A DNA stretch of 64,000 bases from Prostheceraeus crozeri (Eukaryota > Platyhelminthes > Polycladida > Euryleptidae). Position 1 is the stretch's first letter. Each line of letters begins with the position of its first letter. Under the pieces are notes generated by a model. It saw only the letters and a list, made by a program, of their open reading frames with translations. It did not search any database and had not been told where the DNA came from. Of the stretch, positions 1 to 9,321 are shown piece after piece. The position numbers and the translations under genes were made by a program. The DNA lies in NCBI GenBank assembly GCA_907163375.1, contig CAJQUW010002997.1, positions 1 to 64,000 on the forward strand, written 5' to 3'.

Positions 1-1450
1 CTCTGACACTTAGGATTTTTTCAGGTGAGCGAGCTCCGACCTAAAATCTTGTAACCGCTCTAACTTTTGAACGAAGACAGATAGGAACAAGCCGATTGTT
101 TCACTGAATTTGTCTCACTCTTAGCTTTCAAACGAGCTATCGCACGACAAAATCCGTCCACTGGAAGCCAAAATCGAAGCAAGCTGTCCAGAGGGGGGGG
201 GACGTCAGTGAAATTTCAAAATTTGATGAAAAATGTTTTGGTGACGGTCCCAGGTCGAAATTCCACACTTTGGAAAATTTTCAAATTTTTACCCATACAA
301 AGCCACTCTGACACTTAGGATTTTTTCAGGTGAGCGAGCTCCGACCTAAAATCTTGTAACCGCTCTAACTTTTGAACGAAGACAGATAGGAACAAGCCGA
401 TTGTTTTCACTGAATTTGTCTCACTCTTAGCTTTCAAACGAGCTATCGCACGACAAAATCCGTCCACTGGAAGCCAAAATCGAAGCAAGCTGTCCAGAGG
501 GGGGGGACGTCAGTGAAATTTCAAAATTTGATGAAAAATGTTTTGGTGACGGTCCCAGGTCGAAATTCCACACTTTGGAAAATTTTCAAATTTTTACCCA
601 TACAAAGCCACTCTGACACTTAGGATTTTTTCAGGTGAGCGAGCTCCGACCTAAAATCTTGTAACCGCTCTAACTTTTGAACGAAGACAGATAGGTACAA
701 GCCGATTGTTTCACTGAATTTGTCTCACTCTTAGCTTTCAAACGAGCTATCGCACGACAAAATCCGTCCACTGGAAGCCAAAATCGAAGCAAGCTGTCCA
801 GAGGGGGGGGGACGTCAGCCGAAAATTTTTTCTCTCCGATTTCGCTGGAAACATCCTTCCTAACCCAAAATTTCACGTAGATTCCGAATCTGGCCTCCGT
901 TTTCTCATCCGATGCTTCGTTTGGGCGCTACACACCAAAACGTCCCAAATTCTAACTCTGTCGTTTTTTCGAAAAATGTTGAAAATTTTTTCTCGCCGAT
1001 TGCCTTGAAACTCACTATACAGATAAAGAATTTCACGCTGATTCCAAATCTGAAATCCGTTTTCCAATCCGATGCTTCGTTTTGAAGCTAGAGCCCAAAA
1101 CGTCCCAAATTCTAACTCTGTCGTTTTTCACCAATGTCCCAAAATCTTAAATGGCGTCTCACATCTAAACGAAGACAGATAGGAACAAGCCGATTCTTTC
1201 ACTGAATTTGTCTCACTCTTAGCTTTCAAACGAGCTATCGCACGACAAAATCCGTCCACTGGAAGCCAAAATCGAAGCAAGCTGTCCAGAGGGGGGGGGG
1301 ACGTCAGCCGAAAATTTTTTCTCTCCGATTTCGCTGGAAACATCCTTCCTAACCCAAAATTTCACGTAGATTCCGAATCTGGCCTCCGTTTTCTCATCCG
1401 ATGCTTCGTTTTGGCGCTACACACCAAAACGTCCCAAATTCTAACTCTGT
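1..1450. repeat. Satellite block, 305 bp tandem unit and rearranged variants
   Basis: The unit starting CTCTGACACTTAGG recurs at 1, 306 and 611, a period of 305 bp, with near identity for about 2.7 copies. From about 812 the array changes. A roughly 130 bp sub-block containing AACGAAGACAGATAGG recurs once more near 1168, and the segment at about 812-960 recurs at about 1301-1450, giving a higher-order pattern. Every sub-block ends in CCAGA followed by 8-10 G. Short open frames here repeat with the array and carry no domain, so I treat the block as non-coding. Homogeneity suggests recent amplification. Confidence 0.93.
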
Positions 1451-1558
1451 TAAAATTTTGAAGAAAAATTTTTTCTCGCCAATTGCCTTGAAACTCACCC
1501 TACCGATGCAGAATTTTACGCTGAATCCGAATCTGGCAGCCATTTCACCATCCACGAC

Positions 1559-1624
1559 AACCTAGACGGTCGCCCACGTCAACCTAGACGGTCGCCCACG
1601 TCAACCTAGGCGGTCGGTCACGTT
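1559..1624. repeat. 22 bp minisatellite, three units
   Basis: The unit AACCTAGACGGTCGCCCACG plus TC is repeated at 1559, 1581 and 1603. The third copy is diverged. It lies between the 305 bp satellite and the G-run repeats. Confidence 0.85.
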
Positions 1625-1657
1625 AACCCATACGAGACCAACACATCCGAGTCTCAC

Positions 1658-1825
1658 ACTCTGTCGTTGCAGAGGGGGGGGGAGTCAGCGAACATGTTGT
1701 GAACCCACCTGTTCGGCACACCACGACAGACTCTGTCGTTCCAGAGGGGGGGGGCTCAGACCCGAAGCACCACGGCGGCCGACCACGACACTCTGCCGTT
1801 CCAGAGGGGGGGGCGCCGGTCGAGT
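1658..1825. repeat. Degenerate 60-72 bp repeat with G8-9 runs
   Basis: The core ACTCTGTCGTTCCAGAGGGG recurs at about 1658, 1730 and 1790, each followed by a long G run and unlike spacers. The same CAGAGGGGGGGG core closes each unit of the upstream satellite, so the two arrays share an origin. The block abuts the broken left edge of the viral fossil. Confidence 0.8.
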
Positions 1826-1835
1826 GTTTGTCACT

Positions 1836-2389
1836 TGCTTACTACTAATACATACTTTGTGTTAAATAAAAAACACTACAGTTGTTATGTCTACCTCTTG
1901 TGAAATAATTTCTCTGAACTGACTGATTTCTATCATTAACACAATCATCAAAAATTACACAATGTTTCATTGTTTTACCTCGTTTACTAGGATCTTGCAT
2001 ATTACCACTATCATCTATTAATTGTATCTTTATATGCTTATTTTTATTGGATTCTACTAACTGATTATTTTTTGCTGCTTCTTCACACCACGAACTTATT
2101 TCTTCTTCATCTTCAGATTTTTCATATTCTTTGAATAATGAAGCAATTGCTGTTTTTTAAGATTATTTTCAAATCCATATTTTAAAAATTGATAGACGGG
2201 TTGTTCTGCTGTTGTTGTATAAATTATAAGATTGTTATAATCCAAAAAATTTGGAGTCGTTAAAATTTTAAATAATAAATATGTTTTTCCACATCCTGAT
2301 CTTCCACAAATAACTGACAAAACTTTATTAGATAAATTTGGATGATGATTAAATTTTATCTTTTTTTCATTTAAAGTTATTTCACTCAT
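1836..2389 (-). pseudogene. A32-type packaging ATPase 1 (fossil part)
   Basis: The N-terminal part has a P-loop, GRSGCGKT, about 30 residues in, after a short lead typical of these ATPases. Further along the strand lie a Walker B-like VIFDD and the family signature RGRHNN followed by FYLTQ. In double-jelly-roll viruses this family pumps DNA into the capsid. The gene runs up to the left edge of the fossil, beside the satellite, and is broken. A penton-like ORF lies next to it on the same strand. Family assignment rests on motif reading only. Confidence 0.75.
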
Positions 2390-2499
2390 TTTTAATGTAA
2401 TTAATTCATCCTTTATTAAATTAGTGTTTTTTTAATAAAAAAATTTATTTTTATTTTTTTCTAAAAAGAAGAAGAAAATGAAACTTCTCTAGCCTCGCG

Positions 2500-2541
2500 T
2501 GGGAGTTTATACCTCTCGAACGGGAGTTTATACCTCTCGAA
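2500..2541. repeat. 21 bp direct repeat, two units
   Basis: GGGAGTTTATACCTCTCGAA occurs twice in tandem at the downstream end of the penton-like ORF. It is a simple local duplication. Confidence 0.8.
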
Positions 2542-2953
2542 CCAAAAGATCTATCATAATCTCTTCACCTCCAAAATTTATTTCTTGTCCTTTCTCATCA
2601 GTGATTCTAATGTTAATGTTGTTAATAGTTTTTCTTGTAATAGGGAAATATATTAATGTTTGTGGAATTACATTTAATCCATAACCAATGGGTACAGGAA
2701 AAGCTGGAAAACTGAATATTAAGTTTGACAATTTACCATTTATATATCCTCCTTCAATAATGTCACAATGTACAACAATTGAATTTATTTCAGTTATTTT
2801 TGGAATCTTCTCAACTAAATGATAACCTTGACTATAGGTTTGTTTATTAAATCCTAATAGTTTTGACAATGATCTATCATGATTAAAATCATTATTATCA
2901 AAATTAATCATTATTGGTGATAATGTTTTTACAATTTGAAGTTTTCCGTACAT
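2528..2953 (-). CDS. Penton-like minor capsid protein, C-terminal region (fossil part)
   Basis: This is a 141-codon open segment that is beta-rich and low in charge. Its ending, with NIRITDEKGQEINFGGEEI, resembles the last strands of a jelly-roll seen in penton-type proteins of Polinton-like elements, where an 'ITD..G..v.f.GE.i' pattern is common. That comparison is from memory, not a search. In virions such a protein would sit at the vertices beside the major capsid protein (here at 11442-12773, opposite strand). It belongs to a broken element. Confidence 0.5.
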   Translation of the reverse strand: MYGKLQIVKTLSPIMINFDNNDFNHDRSLSKLLGFNKQTYSQGYHLVEKIPKITEINSIVVHCDIIEGGYINGKLSNLIFSFPAFPVPIGYGLNVIPQTLIYFPITRKTINNINIRITDEKGQEINFGGEEIMIDLLVREV

Positions 2954-3112
2954 ATTATATTTCCTTGGTAAAAAATATTATGATGCATGTAATTTCCTCT
3001 ATCATTATATACTATTTCTGATTGACATAAATTTTTATTATTCAAATGAAATTTTTTTGAATCTGAGTAAAATGGAGTAATATCACCAATAGAAACATAA
3101 TTCACATTTAAT

Positions 3113-4039
3113 TCAAAAACATTTATTTCTATTAAATTTTGTTAGCTTATTATAATCATATGGAAATTCATCTAAGACATCAGAGAGATCAAATTTCTTT
3201 ATACATTCTTCTTTGTTATAATGACTTAGTCTTTCTTTGTGATATTCTGCAGGATGTAAATGTGCTATAATACTCCACAGAAAACAATGATCATCTTCAT
3301 TTTTTATGTTGATTATTTGTGGTGAACTGAAAGGTAAAGGAACATAACTACCACCAGTATTATTTTTGTATTTATCAATTACTATTTTCTTAGATAGTAT
3401 TTTAACAAATCTCCAACCAGATTCACGTAACTGGGCTTCAATTATACAATTTTCTAATTTAAGTATCATTTGTTCAAATATGCGTTGTATATCATTTACA
3501 TTATGAATTTCTTGTGAATTTGTAAAATGTCCTTGTATTATTTCTTCAGGAATTCCATCAGGTCCATTTTTTGTATAAAGTACTTCTACATTCATATAAC
3601 ATTTGAAAGATTTTCTAAATATATTATAAAAGTTTGTTAATACATTATAAAAAGTTTCATCGGTTTGATTATATTCAACAGATTCATTAAGTAAATATTT
3701 TATATCTGTTACGGCTTCATCGGTTCGTTCAGCTTCATCAAATTCATCTATTTCGTTAAATTCATCAGTACCGCTAAATAAATATCTCCCATCTGGTACA
3801 TGTTCATCTTCTCTTTTAAAAACTTTTCTATATTCCGAATGTGAATAATCATCAAACATATTTTTGACTTTTATATCAGTAGGTAATGTTTCTAGATGGT
3901 TTTTATAATTATTTAATTTTAATATATTTCCTCCATCAACTCGATCAACATTTTGTAAATGCATTTTACTTTTTAAATGAGATTGGTAACTTCTTTTTGT
4001 TTGCAACTTTCTTTTACATAAGTTACAATAAAACTTGGT
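3113..4039 (-). CDS. C2H2 finger plus N-terminal region of a Polinton polymerase-type ORF (fossil part)
   Basis: The segment opens with a C2H2 finger (FYCNLC with HLKSKMH following). It later shows GGSYVPLPF followed by INIKNEDDHCFLWSIIAHLHP, a signature I associate with the region preceding protein-primed DNA polymerases in arthropod and cnidarian Polinton-like elements. No polymerase catalytic motifs follow in this window. The middle part is acidic and without known domain. No convincing ATG precedes the finger. Alternative reading: an independent zinc-finger protein. Confidence 0.5.
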   Translation of the reverse strand, partial: TKFYCNLCKRKLQTKRSYQSHLKSKMHLQNVDRVDGGNILKLNNYKNHLETLPTDIKVKNMFDDYSHSEYRKVFKREDEHVPDGRYLFSGTDEFNEIDEFDEAERTDEAVTDIKYLLNESVEYNQTDETFYNVLTNFYNIFRKSFKCYMNVEVLYTKNGPDGIPEEIIQGHFTNSQEIHNVNDIQRIFEQMILKLENCIIEAQLRESGWRFVKILSKKIVIDKYKNNTGGSYVPLPFSSPQIINIKNEDDHCFLWSIIAHLHPAEYHKERLSHYNKEECIKKFDLSDVLDEFPYDYNKLTKFNRNKCF

Positions 4040-4236
4040 ATTTTCCTTTTTTTATTTTTTTGTTTTTTAAAGAAAAAATTTGTGTTTTAATATTTTCATA
4101 AAATTTTTTTAAAATAATTTTCAGTAGAATAATTTTCAGTAAAATAATTTTAGTAAAATAATTTTTAGTAAAATATTTTTTTTATTTAAAAAAATAAAAA
4201 ATATTATAAAAATATTATAAATATAAAACTGTAAAA
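4040..4236. repeat. AT-rich spacer with 15 bp repeats
   Basis: Units resembling AATAATTTTCAGTAAA recur four to five times at about 4110-4175. The spacer separates two ORFs of the viral fossil and holds no gene. Confidence 0.7.
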
Positions 4237-4764
4237 TTATGATAAAACTGATGAATTATTTAATATTTCACTGCCAGTATCCTTTACTAATTTTACATTA
4301 TTAAATACTTTATGGGCTTCATCTAATATATTTTTGATCTCACCTAATGAATTTTTAGCTTCAGTTACTATTGGTGATGTTTTTTTCAAGGCATTTCTTG
4401 TTCCATCTATTGCATTTTTTAAAAACGTTAATGTTTCATTATCTTGTAATCTATTAGGTATTGGTACACCAAATTTTGTATTAAAATAATGATCAAAATA
4501 AAAATAAAATGCATCAGAATTAATTTTTATTGGTTCTTTTGCTTCACTTTCTAAAAAGAGAATTATATTGGATATAGCTTCCTCTTTTAAATCTTTTGCA
4601 TTCTTATACATTTCAATATTAAAGTCTGGAGAGTTTTTATATATTTCACGTTCAGTATCTATTGATATATTTAAATCTTTATCATAGACTTCCATATGTT
4701 CAGTCAGATTACTATAATATGATAAGGGCATATTTATTGCATAATTTTTATTAATATCTACCAA
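4237..4764 (-). CDS. Helical ORF next to ATPase 2 (fossil part)
   Basis: This is an open segment of about 175 codons, rich in Lys, Asn and Glu. The last 60 residues have a heptad-like run (NSLGEIKNILDEAHKVFNNV) suggesting a coiled coil. It follows directly on the ATPase 2 region and could be its C-terminal extension. I do not recognise a domain. Confidence 0.4.
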   Translation of the reverse strand: MVDINKNYAINMPLSYYSNLTEHMEVYDKDLNISIDTEREIYKNSPDFNIEMYKNAKDLKEEAISNIILFLESEAKEPIKINSDAFYFYFDHYFNTKFGVPIPNRLQDNETLTFLKNAIDGTRNALKKTSPIVTEAKNSLGEIKNILDEAHKVFNNVKLVKDTGSEILNNSSVLS

Positions 4765-4779
4765 AAATTTAGCATTATT

Positions 4780-5167
4780 TTGTGCGGTTACAAAAAATGT
4801 TTGAATGTTTTCTCTAATCTTGTTATCTACATCACAAGCTTTATGAGCTAATACAACTATTTAAATATTTTGATGTCTTCCTTTTGTAAATATTTCTGAT
4901 ATGTCTTTTTTAGTTTTCACTAAACTTATAACATCATCTGAAATTATTAAAGACTTTTGTTCATATGTACCAGCAAATTCTTTTGTATCTTCTAAACGCT
5001 TTAATTCTGTTTCATCATAAACGTTTGTAAAAGTTGGCCACTCAGAAGTATTCTTACAAAAAATATGTACATTCATTTCATTAGGATAATGTTCTTTTAT
5101 ATATTTTTTAGTAAACATAGTCTTACCACTTCCAGTTGCACCGTAAACAACAAAATGTAAATTTTCT
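4780..5167 (-). pseudogene. A32-type packaging ATPase 2 (fossil part)
   Basis: A P-loop, GATGSGKT, is followed by a Walker B-like LIISDD, then TKGRHQN and FFVTAQN. This is the same order of motifs as in ATPase 1 but with clearly different sequence. GRH-N and the final AQN agree with the A32/FtsK-like family that packages genomes of Polinton-like viruses. Having two divergent ATPases in one fossil is unusual and may reflect two elements fused together. The gene is broken. Confidence 0.7.
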
Positions 5168-5221
5168 TGTTTTAATTTAGTTTCTTGTTATAATTTTGTT
5201 TCTTGATTTTCTAAATTATTA

Positions 5222-5465
5222 ATTGTATCTTTTTATCTTTATTCTTATTTTCATTTTCTTTATCCTCTTCAGTCTTCCATCCTTTAAAATTTTTTGTTTC
5301 TTCTATATAAAAATTTATCCTCTTTTGTTCCTCTGTTAGAAAGCAACCAAATTGATTTCCAATACATATAACAAGATAATAAATGAAAAATAATAAAATA
5401 CATACAAAAATTATTTTTATACAGTGAAATTTTAAAAAAATCCAAAGACGTGTAAGGTCTGATTG
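5222..5465 (-). other. Segment coding for a possible membrane-anchored small protein (fossil part)
   Basis: One minus-strand frame reads through a strongly hydrophobic run (IIFVCILLFFIYYLVICIG) followed by a charged tail rich in Glu and Lys. That is the pattern of a single-span membrane protein, and small ones occur in many Polinton-like viruses. No homology recognised. Confidence 0.35.
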
Positions 5466-5481
5466 CGGTATTTTTTTTCTA

Positions 5482-5736
5482 TTATGAGATGAATAAGGGA
5501 AAAAATTTTTTTGGTGGTGTTTCTAAATATTTATTATTATATATCTTATTATTTAAATTTAAATTTGAATCTCGAGGAGTTAATGTATCTTGAAACTCAG
5601 TGTTATTCATATAATTATTTATCAATTCATTCATTACAATAATAGATTTATGACGACCTAGATTACTTTTATTACTTCTAGTACTTTTATTACTTTTAAT
5701 TTTAACCGGTGAATACAAATTTTCGTTTTCTTCCAT
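5482..5736 (-). CDS. Small unrecognised ORF of the viral fossil
   Basis: This is an 84-codon segment rich in Asn, Lys and Ser, starting at an ATG that follows an A-rich leader of the kind seen before other ORFs of this element. Low-complexity composition and lack of motifs prevent assignment. It adjoins the hydrophobic segment at 5222-5465. Confidence 0.35.
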   Translation of the reverse strand: MEENENLYSPVKIKSNKSTRSNKSNLGRHKSIIVMNELINNYMNNTEFQDTLTPRDSNLNLNNKIYNNKYLETPPKKFFPLFIS

Positions 5737-6129
5737 TTATTATTTTTTTAATAAAAAATTAGGAATTAATATTTATTGATTCCGGACTAGCATTCCTACA
5801 CTCTAATGAAAGTAAAATACCTCTCTAAGACCTCCGGAATGTGTCGGAAATAAACCGGAATTTTGTTCCTATACTCAAAAGAAGTATTTTCCGAACCTCT
5901 CCTCTCTTCCGGAATGCCTAAGAATATTTTTAAAAATAATGTTTTATTCTTTTTAAAAATAATATTTTAATAATATTTTAATAATATCTTAATAATATTT
6001 TAATAATATTTTATAAATATTTTAATAATATTTTAATAATATTCTAATAACATTTTAATAATTTTTTAATAATAATTTAATAATGTTTTAATATTTTGAT
6101 AATTAAATCCATAATTAAAAATTATTCAT
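5737..6129. repeat. Non-coding spacer with AATAATATTTT repeats
   Basis: 5757-5930 is a slightly GC-richer stretch in which CCGGAAT recurs, without an open frame. From about 5935 to 6100, AATAATATTTT-like units of 11-12 bp recur about fifteen times. No gene is visible. Confidence 0.75.
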
Positions 6130-6282
6130 ATTATTATTGATATTATTATTCATATTATTATTATATTGATTAACATTTGGATTAATATTTGGATTAATAT
6201 TTGGACAAAGTGTTACATGTCTTGGAAAATTTTTCTTTAATATAATTTTTTGACAACCTCTATCTACATTTTACTTTTTCTT
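6130..6282 (-). pseudogene. Distal part of a Cys-rich zinc-finger ORF cut by piggyBac (fossil part)
   Basis: The minus frame shows a Cys/His cluster (RGCQKII, then PRHVTLCP) followed by an Asn-rich tail with NPNINPN repeats. The region touches the TTAA at 6283-6286, and the proximal part of the same gene lies beyond the piggyBac copy at 8467-8613. Zinc-finger ORFs of unknown role are common in Polinton-like elements. Confidence 0.5.
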
Positions 6283-6467
6283 TTAACCTTCCCCCGACGA
6301 AGACATTTTTTGCGACATCACCGACGAAGTGGGGTATTTTTTTACCCCATTCGAATTTCTCTATTTAATTTCGTAGAAATATGTTTTTAAAAAGAAAACA
6401 CATTTATAGGATCAAGTTCTTTTAATAACAAAACTCAGTAAAAAAAAATTGAACCGGGAACTGCACA

Positions 6468-7781
6468 TCAGAGCTGCACATCAGAACTGCATAGAGAACA
6501 AGTAACACTGAAATGTTCCTTGCAAACAAAACGTTTGCACTCCATGCAGCGAGTTTTGCATTTTCTGTCAAGAGCTCTCGGGCAAACAAAACATCTCCCA
6601 GAACTCGGAAGTGATGCCACTTGATGGTCAAAAACTGAGGCAGTCGTGTCAGCAATATATCCATACTTCTTTGCAATTGACCTCAATTGTGTCGTAATTG
6701 ATTGAAAATTGGTGTCTTTCCATTGCTGAATTCTTTGTCTGATTGCATTCTCAGCCAAATTCTTGCTCATTTGTTCCAGATGAAGGCGTCGTTGTATTTT
6801 TACATTTCTTTTAAGAACGGCAGGATTTTTTTCAGTGAACAACACAAATGAATTATAGGCGGCAGCGTCCAACATAAAAAAGAAACAATTTTTGGTCCAT
6901 CTGTTTGTGTACCGACGACAGGAAAATCCGGCAACCAGTTTATCAAAAGTGTCTACTGCACCTTTCGTTTCGTTGTACGCAATGATGATACTCGGTTTCT
7001 TTGCATCATCTCTTTCAACCGACTCGCTGTGATGTTCCGATGAAATGAGAATAACTGCTTTTGACTGATTGGGGACGTAAGAAACAATTGTCATTTGATT
7101 GTGAAACGCAAACATGGATGAAAATTTTGTTTTTTGCCTCTGTGATAAGAACGTTGGTGGAATCTCCCCTTTATTCTTTCGCAATGTTCCAATATGTGTC
7201 ATTCCATTCTTCCACAGATTCTCATTCAGCGAAACAGATGAGAAAAAGTTATCGGTTGTTATGCCACGGCCAGTTCTGAAGTATGGTTTTGCAAGATCAA
7301 GTACAACTTCTTCTCCAACATTTTTCGATCTATTTGACGAATGACTTTTCTTTCCAAGATAAGGTATGACATCCAGCAGATAAGAAGTTTTGACGTCGTT
7401 GATACAGAAATACTTTATTCCGTATTTAGCAGGCTTACTTGGAAGATATTGCCTGGAACTACACTTTCCTCGAAACGAATATAGTTCTTCATCGACACAA
7501 AGATGAGAGTATGGTTCGAAAGCTGTTCTTATCTTTGATCGGAAACGGTCGAAAACAAATCGCATTTTGTAAAACTTGTCACAGGAGGTCGCATCAGTTC
7601 GTCGTTCTTCAATATCATCAAATGTAATGAATTTTGAAATCAGCTTATAACGATCTCTTGAAAGGATTAGTGTGCAGAATTCCATGTAATGACATGAATT
7701 TGGATTCCATATTTCAGCGATGTCCACGTTCCTTTTCTTTGTAAGTCCGAGAAGAAGGCATACAGAAATATAGCCACGCAA
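6468..7781 (-). pseudogene. piggyBac transposase, N-terminally truncated
   Basis: This 437-codon frame has no ATG start. It opens near the 'GxxxxxGL' part of the family domain, so roughly 120-150 N-terminal residues of a usual 550-600 are absent. The DDE/D residues are visible as CVDEELYSFRGKC, TTDNFFSS and KGAVDTFDKLV (two Asp). A Cys/His-rich C-terminus (CFVCPRALDRKCKTRCMEC, then KEHF) is the RING/PHD-like DNA-binding end of piggyBac. Upstream of the open frame a TGA is met and the sequence becomes mariner-like. The gene sits between intact TIRs and cannot make a full transposase. Confidence 0.93.
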
Positions 7782-8045
7782 CTTAGAAGAAATTCAACAG
7801 CACATCAGTGAAATCATTCAGGTCATAACTCAGGAAGAATTGGCTTCAGTGTTCAACAACATGAAAAAACGGATTGAATTGTGTATTCGAGAAAACGGAG
7901 GTCATTTTCAGCAATTTCTTTGACTGCTCCCACATCTTTTTGTTACTTGGTTATCATTAATACACAAATTACTTGATTTGGAATCATTTGTTTTGATTTT
8001 ATATTAAGATTAATAGGTGCACAGTCACTTTTTGAACACTCTGTA
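7776..8045 (+). pseudogene. Tail of a Tc1/mariner-type element inside the piggyBac copy
   Basis: Plus strand 7776-7921 encodes a C-terminus of the mariner kind: an I..IT.E.L..VF..M..RI..CI motif ending in GGHFQQFL and a stop. About 125 bp further on, TTTTTGAACACTCTGTA (8029-8045) matches the common mariner terminal repeat TACAGNGTGTTCAAAAA in reverse, followed by TA. The 5' half of the mariner and the piggyBac N-terminus are both absent, so a deletion probably removed their junction after mariner had inserted. Confidence 0.82.
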
Positions 8046-8466
8046 TATAGAGAGAGAAGCGCATGAGAACAAATAAAAGCGTCGTTTTTTTCATTTCTTA
8101 CTCGTCACTCCATGCATTTGCATGCTTTACGTTGCTAAATTAATTGTAGGAGTATACTAGAATACTAAAGAAATCATTAATTCAGAAGAACATATGATCT
8201 AAAGACAAAATAATTACAAAACTAAGACCATTTTAATAAGAAAATAACACCGACGTAGCCGACGAAGTGGGGTAATAAAATACCCCAGTGACGTTAAGGC
8301 CATTTTTTCATTTATATACATCAGGCAAATCATTTATTTTTTACAAGTGTGTTTGGTACTTTAAACATGTAAAATATTGCCAATGAAAAATAAGTACAAA
8401 TCATAAATATCGATTATCAAATACCTCTGGGGTATTTTTTACCCCGCTTCGTCGGGGGAAGGTTAA

Positions 8467-8613
8467 ACAATCCTTACACTGATATTTACTATCATAAAAC
8501 TCTGACTTAGATTTAATAATTTGACAATTTGTACATTGTCTTGCAGAATTTATACATGAATTATGATGATTAGTAATTCCTAGACTTGTAAAATATTTAT
8601 TACAATTACGCAT
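8467..8613 (-). pseudogene. Proximal part of the Cys-rich zinc-finger ORF cut by piggyBac (fossil part)
   Basis: The frame reads a treble of Cys/His knuckles (CNKYFTSLGITNHHNSC, then CTNC and CKDC) and runs straight into the TTAA target at 8463. The distal part is at 6130-6282. Another finger of similar type (CSGCNKN with HLKLC) lies just upstream near 8650-8740. It may bind nucleic acid; role unknown. Confidence 0.5.
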
Positions 8614-8746
8614 AGCTGGTCTTTCATTTTATCTTTTTTATATTTTTTTACCTCTTCAGGTTGTTCACATAATTTTAAATGACGTGCAAAATTTTTAGAC
8701 GTTATATTTTTATTACATCCAGAACATATTTTTTTGTTATTTCATT

Positions 8747-9067
8747 CTACAAATTGATTTTTATTATTATTTTTGTCAACATTATATTATTTTTTTTATT
8801 TTGTGCTACATTATTATTTTGTGCTATATTATTATTTATGATATTATTTTTTCTAGCAGTATAAAGATTTTGTTCTTGATCTGAAATAAATAAATGTTTT
8901 AATTTTTGTACCGGTTGGATATTATTATTATTTTGAAATTGATTCATAGGAGTATTTGTCATAGATATATTTTTCGCATGCATGCCACATGGTGTGTTTT
9001 TCATATGAGAATATAATAACGTTTGATTTAAAAAACCCATTTCGCAAACTTGACAAATTTGAGACAT
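8747..9067 (-). CDS. C2H2 zinc-finger ORF with Asn-rich tail (fossil part)
   Basis: The N-terminus has CQVCEMGFLNQTLLYSHMK followed by a second Cys, a single C2H2-like finger. The rest is low-complexity with Asn runs. The ORF starts at the left edge of the divergent AT-rich spacer at 9068-9239, facing the plus-strand gene block. No closer family recognised. Confidence 0.5.
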   Translation of the reverse strand: MSQICQVCEMGFLNQTLLYSHMKNTPCGMHAKNISMTNTPMNQFQNNNNIQPVQKLKHLFISDQEQNLYTARKNNIINNNIAQNNNVAQNKKNNIMLTKIIIKINL

Positions 9068-9239
9068 TTGTGGTTTTTCTATTTTTTTATTTTTATTAGA
9101 AAAAAAATTATTTTTGTTAGAAAAATTTTTATTTTTGTTTGAAAAAATTTTATTTTTATTAGAAAAAATTTTATTTTTTTTATTAGAAAAACTTTTATTT
9201 TTTTCTCATTATATAAAAAAAATTACTTTTTTATTGTTA
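9068..9239. promoter_or_regulatory. Divergent AT-rich spacer with tandem TTTTTATTAGAAAAAA units
   Basis: The spacer lies between the leftward and rightward gene blocks of the viral fossil. About five units of 22-27 bp, each built on TTATTTTTATTAGAAAAAAT, fill 9080-9210. It is a natural place for a two-way promoter, but nothing beyond position and repetition shows this. Confidence 0.45.
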
Positions 9240-9321
9240 AAAAATGATGTTACCAAATGTTGGTGGAGGTGCATATATCCCGAATAATCGTGAATCAGAA
9301 ATAGAAATATAAAATTATATT

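Larger units (their letters stand above)
6283..8466. mobile_element. piggyBac element with perfect 16 bp TIRs and TTAA duplication
   Basis: The ends are CCTTCCCCCGACGAAG at 6287-6302 and its exact reverse complement at 8447-8462, flanked by TTAA on both sides (6283-6286, 8463-8466). The motif GACGAAG(T/C)GGGGTA recurs inside both ends (6323, 8261 and inverted at 8440), each next to an A/T run and TACCCC, which are probable transposase-binding or hairpin sites. The body of 2176 bp carries a 5'-truncated transposase on the minus strand and a foreign mariner tail. Perfect ends suggest insertion more recent than the host viral fossil. It is non-autonomous as it stands. Confidence 0.95.

Noticed and set aside
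670-1343. Three similar short minus-strand frames (Ser/Phe-rich)
   Set aside because: They are the satellite unit read in frame and recur with it; no domain or start signal.
1-1830. Possible CRISPR array
   Set aside because: Repeats are hundreds of bp long or directly abutting, with no unique spacers; the context is eukaryotic.
1-1830. AGAGGGGGGG as a retroviral polypurine tract
   Set aside because: No adjacent LTR, primer-binding site or gag/pol sequence.
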